From NCBI GenBank assembly GCA_001574975.1, contig KQ965789.1, positions 135,663 to 149,565 of the forward strand: a stretch of 13,903 bases of DNA. Direction: 5' to 3'. How positions within the stretch are numbered: the first letter of the stretch is position 1; each line of letters starts with the position of its first letter. This document shows, one piece after another, positions 7,130-13,903 of this stretch. The notes beneath the pieces are model-generated. The model was not told the origin of the DNA and ran no database searches. It saw only the letters and a list, made by a program, of their open reading frames with translations. This DNA comes from Gonapodya prolifera JEL478. Its lineage: Eukaryota; Monoblepharomycota; Monoblepharidomycetes; Monoblepharidales; Gonapodyaceae. Position numbers and translations under genes: made by a program.

Positions 7130-8468
7130 ATGGCACCCCCTCCTCGCTCGAAACCGTCATCGGGATCGGGAGGCGCGCAAGGGAAGCGATGGAAGCCAGG
7201 CGGTGGCAGGGGGCGAGGCCGGGGCGGTTTCAAAGGCAGGGGTGGTGGCCGAGGTGGAGGTGGACGCAGTACCGTCGACAGGAACGGGGGAGTCGAGGAG
7301 TACATCACGTTCGATGCTGAAGGACGCAAGTGAGCTCAACGCGGCGGTCGAGGCTTATGGTGATGCTGCGTGATGGCTCATTTCTGTCTTGTGAATATAT
7401 CGAAATTGAAAACTTGCCAAATGGTGAAAGGACGTACTTGACGGGATTCCACAAGCGGAAGTTGGAGCGAAAGAAGGCAAGGCAGGAGAGGTGGAAGGAG
7501 AGGGAACGGGAGGAGAAGATTGAAGCGAGAAAGGAGGTGCGTGTATAATTCGGTTGGGGAGAAAAGAGTGGAGGGAACGTGACGGTGACGGAGAATCCCT
7601 GGGCAGAAGAGACGCAATAAAGGCGATTGCATGGAGAATGCACGGCCGCTTCCTCGCCGATGGTGTCTCGCGTCGCGTCCCTCACTTCTTGGTGGTTGTT
7701 GACACCCATCGATTATCCCCCTCTGTCACTCCCGGGCCCCACTCCTCCCTCCTTCTAACCACCACCTCACCTGCGTAGCACCGTGCCATCCGCCACCCGG
7801 AGCTCGTCAGCGCCGCCTTGAGCAAAGTGGAGCGCGTGCGCCAGTTTGTTCGCGGTGAGGTGACGACTTTGGAGGATGAGAAGGAGTCCGAAGGTGAAGA
7901 GCGGGGTGGCGACGAGTCGGACGTGGGCGGTGCGGACGAGGAGGAGCACATGGACGACGTCGACGACGAGGAGGTCGGACGGCTCGTGAGAGCTCCTCGA
8001 AGCCGGAAGGAAAAGCCACCACGCGCCTTTAAACCCAAACCCGCCCGTCCCGGCACGTCGACCCACCGCGTGGTCGATCCCCTCACCGACGCCGTCGCCA
8101 CGGTTGTGGTCACGGAGGACGTGGACCTGGACGCGCTGACATATGGGGGAGGTGTGGACGTGCAGGAGCAGGAGGAAGAGGAGTTTGATGTGCAAGGGTA
8201 CAGGAACCAGGCGAAGAAGGTGGATTTGTTCAGGGCGGAGGAGGGGGAGGAGGGGGAGGAGGGGCAGGAGGAGGATGGACGTGGTGGTGGCGGTGGGGAA
8301 GTGAAGGGACAGGAAGGTGGGCGTGCGAGGAGTGGAGTACCGCCTGCAAAGAAGAAGGTGAACGGGGCGGCGACGGCGAAGAAAGAGAAAGGGGGTGTGG
8401 GGAAGCCGAAGAAGGAGCGGACACTGAGCAAGACGAAGGATGGGGGAGTTGGGAAACGGAAGCGGTAG
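7130..8468 (+). CDS. rrp17: Rrp17/NOL12 (Nop25) family ribosomal RNA-processing protein
   Basis: Three exons join in phase: 7130-7329, 7431-7536 and 7779-8468 (331 aa, stop TAG at 8466-8468). Introns are 7330-7430 (GTGAGC..AAAG, 101 nt) and 7537-7778 (GTGCGT..CGTAG, 242 nt). The start is the ATG at 7130, since no earlier ATG is in frame. Residues 1-50 are an RGG-type Gly/Arg stretch (RGRGRGGFKGRGGGRGG). The family hallmark follows across the first splice: EEYITFDAEGRK then TYLTGFHKRKLERKK at about 56-82, running into a charged coiled coil (ARQERWKEREREEKIEARKE). This matches the conserved core of yeast Rrp17 and human NOL12, nucleolar proteins linked to 5'-end processing of large-subunit rRNA precursors. 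The rest is acidic with poly-Glu/Gly tracts and a Lys-rich, nucleolar-type C-terminus. Intron 2 is long for this window and could hide a small exon. Large antisense ORFs opposite exon 3 are shadows. Confidence 0.9.
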
Positions 8469-9069
8469 TATCACATACACACTCGAGAGCTTGTTGATGT
8501 GCCCGGACACCGATTGGTTTCTCAAGTAGTGAACTAATAATGATATCTCTCGATACCGTATTCGAGTAAAGTTTGGAAAAGAAGAAGGAAAAGGAGAAAT
8601 GGAGGTCGGTCAGCTCGAGTACATACCTGCGGAACTCCAACCAACCCCATGTCCCAAAAATGGACTTCAAGATGTTTAATCTATGCTCAACCTCTCTCCA
8701 ACAGTGAGACTGGGTCCGTGCCATCTCCCCTTTGGTGGGCCGCTGACGATGTTGGACAGGTCGAACCGGCGACATGGGATGAAGACAACGGTTACAAATA
8801 TTATTTCCTAGGAGCATGGCAAGGGAATAATACTACTAGTCCCTATGAGGGTATTCGGGCGGGTAACCTGCCGCCAAGGTTCGCTTGTTAAAACATGAGC
8901 ATGTCCGAAGTCCGAGAGACCGAATCAACGATGCGGGGCCGAGTCAACGTTAACGTCGATTGCACCGCTAGCGATGCTCAAACAAGGGTGTGCGAGTGGA
9001 CGTCTTGGCCCAGTCTGAGGCCCGATCAACGGGCGGGAGGAGGAGAAGAAAAAAAGACCGGGAGCATCA
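8469..9069. other. convergent intergenic region
   Basis: About 600 bp lies between rrp17 (+) and the second zinc-finger gene (-), so it should hold two 3' UTRs. An 80-codon ORF starting with ATG at 8649 (+) has no recognisable domain. The minus-strand frame across 8550-8800 contains a Trp-rich stretch (IFGTWGWLEFRR) followed by a donor-like CGCAG/GTATGT, but no gene could be assembled. Confidence 0.35.
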
Positions 9070-10245
9070 TCAAAACTGGAAAGGGAAGGATACTTTCGGC
9101 TCCGATAGCCTGATGCTAGGCTCGAGGAATGGTGCTGGGCGCCGATTGGCTGGCTCCAGGGTCGGAAGTCGAGGCGGAGGTCGGATGGCGGGGATACTCG
9201 GTTGGGGCGCTGGCGGGAGATAAGAAGACCAGGAAAGTGGTCGAGCTGGGTAGAATGGAGGAGGGGATGGCGGCATGTGTGGTAGCGTCCGGGGGGCGGG
9301 AGTGGGTGGATCCTCTGGCACCGTTTGGTGGTAGAGTTGCATCGACCACGGCTGCCCAGCATCGTCATCTAACGCTCTCATCGTTAGAAAACTCAATCTA
9401 AAGTGCGCTCGTAATACTTACAGGAGCGTCTACTGTCTGGGAGTTGTTGTTCCCTTACTTTGCCTCGAAAACTGCCAGGTATTGAGTTGGACCCTACGGC
9501 CTGCATCGGGGGAGGACTGGTTCCCCCACCGGGACTCAAAGGAGTCATTTCCAAGTCCTGCTCGAACGTCGAGTTCACGTTAAGCCCCTGGGACTCCTCG
9601 ATTCGTCGGAGGGCGTCCTGACAAGTCCTTTGTCGGTGTCGAGTCATTACATCTGAACGTGGTTCAGGATGAGTGACCCATCTCCGGAAACGACAGATTG
9701 GTTCGGCACGAACCTTTCCGAGTGAACAGCTTTCTGCAGTCCGGGCACTGATAGGTCCGCTCTCTCGTGCTTCGCTTGTCGCTGGAAGCGTTGACCACGC
9801 CGATGGGATTGATCATTCCGGGAGAAACTCCACCCGATTCCCTCGGTTTCCGCTTCTTGACTCGACGGTTGTTGTTTCCTCCCAACGCCGTGTTTTGGTT
9901 GGACGGTCAAGGGATGTCAATTCGAGGAGAAAGCAACACCCTAAACACGATGCGTCGTCCGTCCGCTCGGCGTTCTTACCCCCTGCTCGGGTAGTGACTT
10001 TGGAACCGTGTCCCTTGGAACTGGTCGCCACCTGGCTGCGGAGAACTGAGGAGTCGGCTGGTAATATATTGGCTTCTTTGCTGCCAGGATCGACAAGGGA
10101 AGGAAGGCGAATCACGCTGCAAGCAAATCCAAGAAAACGTCGATTTCCAGATTAAATCGAACCCCTGCGTCTGGCTCTCCCGGTAACTGTTCCAGTGGAA
10201 GATTGGACACTGCACTCCCAAGGATGCAATCAGGCCGCTTGACAT
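9070..10245 (-). CDS. zinc-finger protein with a single C2HC finger, multi-exon
   Basis: No single ORF shows this gene; it appears when short exons are joined. Minus-strand exons: 10245-10211 (ATG, weakest), 10116-9980, 9878-9714, 9652-9422 and 9368-9070 (stop 9072-9070). All phases agree and give 288 aa. Introns are 10210-10117, 9979-9879 (GTAAGA), 9713-9653 (61 nt) and 9421-9369 (53 nt, GTAAGT with a TTCTAAC branch site and TTAG acceptor). The key evidence is the third junction: CPDCRKLFTRK joins DVMTRHRQRTC and restores a textbook finger C-x2-C-x12-H-x4-C. A basic patch (RRVKKRKPRE) precedes it and looks like a nuclear localisation signal. The C-terminal part is Pro-rich (RTLPHMPPSPPPFYPARPLS). 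A DNA-binding nuclear role is inferred. The first exon and first intron (donor GTGTCC) are tentative, and they overlap the dispersed repeat at 10202. The tandem array lies upstream on the same strand. Confidence 0.65.
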
Positions 10246-10355
10246 GTAATGAATCAAGGGTCCCGTTTGCACGTCTGCAATCACCCCGCAATCATAGGCG
10301 CAATCACGCGTACAATCACGCGCCATGGCATCGACCACAGCGCGCAATCAGCGGT
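10202..10355 (+). repeat. degenerate dispersed repeat, copy 2, with internal GCAATCA repeats
   Basis: It begins with attggacactgcact, identical to 2708-2722. It then carries an irregular run of short repeats with core caatca (tgcaatcacccc, gcaatcataggc, gcaatcacgcgt, acaatcacgcgc) at about 10276-10324. A further gcgcaatcagc lies near 10341. Unit length is about 12 bp. Confidence 0.4.
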
Positions 10356-10489
10356 TTGATCCTCGCCATCGGGTGGTTGATTGTACACACTCCAAAATTG
10401 TTTTAACCACTTGCATGTACAAAGTAGAAATACAGATAAAAGAAGCTTACAAAATACGCTCTCCCACCATCAACTGCTGTATATGACGT
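10356..10489. other. spacer between zinc-finger gene and tandem array
   Basis: A short AT-richer stretch, possibly part of the promoter of the minus-strand zinc-finger gene. No gene is seen. Confidence 0.35.
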
Positions 10490-11880
10490 TGCCTCACCTT
10501 TGAACATCCGAAACCTGCGACCTGTGGCTCCACCACGCAGCCATAGACGGCGCTGTATAGTAAAAAGTGCGTGGTATGAGAGGCGGCATGGGGGAAGCGA
10601 CGTGAGAGTGGCTCCGCGATGTTTTCGGGTGTGCACATACCTCACATACAAGTTTCTCAAAACGGCGAGGAGCGACCCCGCCCGGCGTCCAAAGATGTCG
10701 CAATAATGTACGATGGGCGTGGTATGTGTCCCTTGGCTAAGAAAGTAGTTTCAGAGTAACTTCTGACAGAGAATGTGAATACTCACCTGAATTCCAAGTT
10801 TGCCAAATCGATACCCAGGGGCCCTGCGCCGTAGTATGAGGTCTCAAAATACTGTACGAAGAGCGTGGTATGTGTCCCTTGGAGGAAAACTGCTTTGAGA
10901 GGGACTTCGCGAAGGAAGTATGAGCACCCTCCTGAAATCCAAGTTTGCCAAATCGATGACCAGGGGACCTGGCTCGCAGGAGAGTGTGCCACCTTACAGT
11001 AAAATTCGCGTGGTATGTGTCCCTTGGTGGGTCATCTACGTGAGAGTGGCTCTGCCCTGTTTTGGGGGCATCCACATACCTCACACTCAAGTTTGCGAAA
11101 TCGTCCACGATGTTCCCCGCGCCGTAGTTCGAGGTACCACCATACTGTACAGTGTGCGTGGTGTGTGTCCCTTAGCGGGGAAAGCGATGTGAGAATGGCC
11201 CCGCCATGTTTTGGGTGGTTGCACGTACCTCATATCCAAGTTTGCGAAATCCTTGTCCAGGGACCACGCCGCGCAGTACAATGTCTCGCCATATTGTACG
11301 ATACGTGTGGTATGTGTCCCTTGGTGGGGAAAGCGAAGTGAGTACGGCTCCCCCCTATTTTGGGGTATGCGCCTACCTCACTTTCAATTTTCCGAAATGC
11401 GGCGAGGAGCGCCACTGCCCTGCATCAATAGTGTACGATCCGCGTGGTATGTGTCCCTTGGCTAAGAAAGTAGCTTCAGATGGACTTCTGGATGAGAACG
11501 TAGGAACATACCTGAAACCCAAGTTTGCCAAATTGACGCCCAGGAGCCCCGCGCCGTAGTATGATGCCTCGACATACTGTACGATGAGCGTGGTATGTGA
11601 CCCTTGGTGGGGAAAACGACGTGAGAGTAGCCCCGTGATGTTTTGGGGGGATACACCCACCTCACATTCATTTTCTCAAAAACAGCGAGGAGCACCACCG
11701 CTCGGCGACCAGAGTTTCAGCAATAGTGTACAATCCGCGTGGTATGGGACGCTTGGCAGGAAAGCATTGTGAGTGTGATGTTTCGCGGTGGTCATCCCTT
11801 CTGCAGGGCATCGAGGGCCTCTGAGACCGTACCGCGCAGTCGCAGATGGAACCACATTGTAGAGTGACTGGTATGTGCCG
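10490..11880 (+). repeat. tandem array, about ten units of ~146 bp (satellite-like)
   Basis: The anchor GTGGTATGTGTCCCTTGG, or close variants, recurs at 10571, 10719, 10865, 11010, 11158, 11307, 11444, 11590 and 11739, with a decayed copy near 11868. Spacings are 148, 146, 145, 148, 149, 137, 146, 149 and about 129. Other conserved blocks in each unit are acctcacattcaagtttgcg followed by aaatcg, and a catactgtacgat-like block just before the anchor. Two versions of the left half exist: ggggaaagcgacgtgagagt in most units, and ggctaagaaagtagcttcag after anchors 2 and 7 with a diverged form after 3. Two versions of the right half also exist: gcgaggagcgaccccgcc before anchors 2, 7 and 9, and ccgcgccgtagtatgag elsewhere. 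No frame stays open through the array and no known family is recognised. Confidence 0.9.
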
Positions 11881-12150
11881 GACAGGAGGTGACTGAGTCG
11901 CCAGAGCATCAGGAATGGAGGGAGGTCATCTGTGATTGAATAATGACAACAGAGCTGCGATCGTACAAGCTCACACTTGAGATCGCATATTCCTGAGCAA
12001 TCTTGTAGAGGTCGGGGTGGCAAGACTGTGCGAGGAAGCTAATCCAGGAAAGTTGGAAAAAGGCGGGAGCTTTTGTGGTCATTGTGCCCCCAAGTGCAAA
12101 TACAACTCCGCCATCCCCCCGCACCTTACCATCCCTGGCCTATCCCCGCA
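11881..12150. other. spacer between array and dioxygenase remnant
   Basis: Composition shifts here from GC-rich to AT-rich. The only candidate gene is the short minus-strand ORF listed separately. Confidence 0.35.
11909..12082 (-). CDS. short hypothetical ORF or gene fragment
   Basis: ATG at 12082 to a stop at 11911-11909 gives 57 aa. The frame is also open upstream of the ATG to about 12124. The peptide has an ordinary globular composition (AFFQLSWISFLAQSCHPDLY..), unlike the low-complexity shadows elsewhere, so it may be an exon or fragment of a real gene. No family is recognised. It starts 68 bp from the first ATG of the divergent dioxygenase remnant. Confidence 0.25.
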   Translation of the reverse strand: MTTKAPAFFQLSWISFLAQSCHPDLYKIAQEYAISSVSLYDRSSVVIIQSQMTSLHS

Positions 12151-13057
12151 ATGCCTCACGGTATTTTGTTGAAGGATTCGATAAGAAGAGTTGTCACCAC
12201 GCAGACACCTGGTGCTCCGGTGGTACCACCTCACCCATCTGACAGGAAGAGGTCGATTGAGGAAATTGGAGTGCTACTGGATAATCACGGATACTTCATC
12301 GTCCCCCGTGCTGTTTACCCCTTTGTACTGGATATGACGTCGGATATTCTCCATGATTTGGGGGATTTAGAGGAACTCTCAGTTTGCAGAAGAGATCTTC
12401 AACAACAATTTCATCCCTGAGGATGAAGACGAGGAAAGCCCTGATAATGATGGGAAACGCAAATCATGGGAAGGGAATTGGCCTTTTGGATCTACAAGAA
12501 ATACTCAAGGATATTGGCTTGAATCAAACCCATCTCCTGGTTTTGGCAAATGCAATTATCTCATACCCCAGTGCAAAACGTCAGCTGGCGCATATGGACT
12601 ACACAAGGGTTTGCCAGTGGCATAAAGAGCCTGATTACAATGTCAAGCATTTCCCACTCTCTGTCATAATGGCTACACTGTATGGCGGAATTGACAGGAT
12701 GATGGAACTTATTGTCTGGGAGGGGTCCCACCACATTGTTGAGAAAGCCTTCACTAACCCAGATTGTTTGGGCTCTCATATGGATAGTGTGCATAGTGAT
12801 AAAAAGGTATCACCAACGCTTGTGCAGTTGGGACCAGGTGACGCAATTGCATTTGAGGATATAGTTCATGCTGGGCAGCCTTGCCTGTGTCAGAAGACAT
12901 TAACATTTGTCTTCATGGATACCTGGCCAGTCAATTTGGACAGAAATACCACTCCAAACTGAACAATGCTACATGTTTACCGGAGGCTAATCCACATCTT
13001 AGCTTAGTCAAGGAAATGTTGGATTGCTTTGTTTGGCCAGACTGTGATCACAGTTAG
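12151..13057 (+). pseudogene. decayed 2-oxoglutarate/Fe(II) dioxygenase-like gene (PhyH-like fold)
   Basis: One protein can be followed through successive frames. Frame A starts at the ATG at 12151 and reads HGYFIVPRAVYPFVLDMTSD, like the N-terminus of phytanoyl-CoA dioxygenase-type proteins. Frame B, from about 12370, reads FAEEIFNNNFIPEDEDEE..NWPFGSTR. Frame C, from about 12500 to 12960, reads ILKDIGLNQTHLLVLANAI, then AHMDY (His-x-Asp at 12591-12599), LIVWEGSHH and LGPGDAIAFEDIVHAG (distal His codon 12867-12869). Frame D, from 12944, reads KYHSKLNNATCLPEANPHLS to a TAG at 13055-13057. A further 40 codons stay open after that TAG. The two metal-site motifs and the GSHH/PGD signature support a double-stranded beta-helix dioxygenase. 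A known fungal TET/JBP-like subgroup cannot be excluded. No GT..AG intron resolves the B-to-C shift and none is needed for C-to-D, so at least two true frameshifts are likely. The A-to-B shift could be a 46-nt intron (GTACTG..TTTAG). Confidence 0.6.
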
Positions 13058-13151
13058 CATGAAATATATTCTAGGATGATTTGCAAAGTTTCCAAACATA
13101 TAGGAATTAGCCAGTTGGACTATTTATCCAAGAAACTGTCAGTTCTGTCAA

Positions 13152-13622
13152 ATGTCACAGACCATGCAATGCCCAATTGAAGGATGCCTTTCTTGGTATA
13201 TTGACAACTTGCGCAACAGCACAGACCATATGCAAATCCACCATTGTGATTATTTCTACAATCAAATTGCACAACCTAATTGGGGCAATGCACAAGGAAT
13301 GCCAGTAGATGTGCTGTCAGGACATTCTGCCATTGATCATCACAATGCTATGTGGTGCAACCCTCCTGCTCAGGGGTTTCAACCCACTTTGTTGTCACAA
13401 AATCTCACCTCCTCTCATCAAGACATGGGTAATAATGGACACCCACCAGGAGAAGTCAAAGATTCCAAGGAGGAACACAATGCACTTGATCATGATGAGA
13501 TTGCCCAACACGCAATTCACGTTTTTCAGAAATGCCTTGCAACTCGCAACTCCCCTCACCTCGACTTGCATTTCAGAGTAAAGAGGCGTATTTTTGCACC
13601 TCGGAACTCGAAAAGGTCATAG
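13152..13622 (+). CDS. hypothetical protein with a possible N-terminal zinc finger
   Basis: This is an ATG-initiated ORF of 156 codons ending in TAG at 13620-13622. Near the N-terminus, residues 7-31 read CPIEGC, 13 residues, then H-x3-H, a C2H2-like spacing of C-x4-C-x13-H-x3-H. The rest is rich in His, Asn and Gln (GHSAIDHHNAMWCNPP..) and ends in a basic tail (RVKRRIFAPRNSKRS). Codon use is AT-rich like the dioxygenase remnant just upstream and unlike the GC-rich genes to the left, so both belong to the same block. It might be a C-terminal continuation of the broken upstream gene, since the earlier frame runs open to 13140-13170 before stopping. No family is recognised. Confidence 0.4.
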   Translation: MSQTMQCPIEGCLSWYIDNLRNSTDHMQIHHCDYFYNQIAQPNWGNAQGMPVDVLSGHSAIDHHNAMWCNPPAQGFQPTLLSQNLTSSHQDMGNNGHPPGEVKDSKEEHNALDHDEIAQHAIHVFQKCLATRNSPHLDLHFRVKRRIFAPRNSKRS

Positions 13623-13903
13623 CCAAAAGAGGGGAGGAGAGTTGAGAGTAACACCCAAAACTCNCCTCGCCTCCCTTCCATTACCACGATTTAGGAATGT
13701 GCTACAATATGTGAAATTGGCTTTAATGCATTCAAAATTCTGATTTTCAACTTACATGACATATTTTAAAACACTGCTGTATTTCCTCAAGGTGTTGTCA
13801 CTTTGTGATACAATCCACTTTCATTTTTCTATATCATGTTTGCAATATTTTGACAATTATAGATATTTAAAAAATTGGAATTTTTTCTCAGAAAGAGCAT
13901 ATG
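13623..13903. other. AT-rich tail with an imperfect purine/pyrimidine hairpin
   Basis: The first 60 bp carry a purine tract (gaggggaggagagttgag, 13629-13646) facing a pyrimidine tract (ctcncctcgcctcccttcc, 13661-13679). They could pair imperfectly as a hairpin with a loop of about 14 nt; the second arm has an ambiguous base at 13664. The remaining 220 bp are strongly AT-rich with no gene. Confidence 0.4.

Noticed and set aside
8235-8275. GGAGGAGGGGGAGGAG-type microsatellite as a separate element
   Set aside because: It lies inside the rrp17 coding sequence and encodes its Glu/Gly tract, so it is explained by the gene.
7682-8525. Two long minus-strand ORFs (about 250 codons each) opposite the last rrp17 exon
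   Set aside because: They are low-complexity Ser/Pro/Leu translations of the acidic and Lys-rich rrp17 codons, and their frames compete with each other. The plus-strand gene has clear family motifs and splice phases.
8649-8891. 80-codon ATG ORF between rrp17 and the second zinc-finger gene
   Set aside because: It is short, matches no family and sits in a convergent intergenic region. It was kept only as a note in the spacer entry.
10403-11698. Chain of ORFs of 60-123 codons on both strands across the tandem array
   Set aside because: Several frames are open in one unit and closed in the next. Phases do not connect through the splice-like sites, and no frame is conserved throughout, so a repeat-protein gene is not supported.
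10490-11880. CRISPR array
   Set aside because: The repeats are long (about 146 bp), diverged and directly adjoining, without unique spacers, in a eukaryotic context.

Overview
The window looks like nuclear DNA of a filamentous basidiomycete (probably Agaricomycetes). The genes are separated by GC-rich, Pro/Ser-rich coding sequence and carry short introns (53-101 nt in most models) with GT..AG ends. Two tRNA-Thr genes have internal Pol III promoters and T-run terminators. The proteins recognised (an Rrp17/NOL12 rRNA-processing factor, C2H2 zinc-finger proteins, a small Cys-rich secreted protein) are typical fungal ones. No bacterial, phage, rRNA or CRISPR feature is visible. The order is inferred from general character, not from a search.

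Layout. 1-105: possible 3' tail of a gene entering from the left. 545-1939 (+): intronless, low-complexity Pro/Ser-rich protein with repeated Trp motifs. 2161-3273: two identical tRNA-Thr(AGT) genes in opposite orientation, forming an inverted duplication that continues past their 3' ends. 3606-about 4959 (-): three-finger C2H2 protein, likely a transcription factor, with an in-frame intron inside finger 1. 5113-6196: long spacer. About 6197-6762 (+): secreted Cys-rich protein made of two copies of one module. 7130-8468 (+): rrp17 homologue in three exons. 9070-about 10245 (-): a second zinc-finger gene, visible only when several short exons are joined.

10490-11880 is a tandem array of about ten units with a mean period close to 146 bp (a nucleosome-core length). 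It shows two unit subtypes and a conserved splice-donor-like motif on the minus strand. From about 12.1 kb the sequence becomes clearly more AT-rich. It holds the wreck of a 2-oxoglutarate/Fe(II)-dioxygenase-like gene (12151-13057), readable in four successive frames, and then a 156-codon ORF with a possible zinc-finger motif (13152-13622).

The genes do not form an obvious pathway. The left 10 kb is an ordinary, gene-dense fungal segment. The right 3.5 kb (satellite-like array, decayed dioxygenase, AT-rich tail) looks like accessory or transposon-associated territory. The best candidates for something undescribed are the 146-bp array, the dioxygenase/zinc-finger island and the tRNA inverted duplication.
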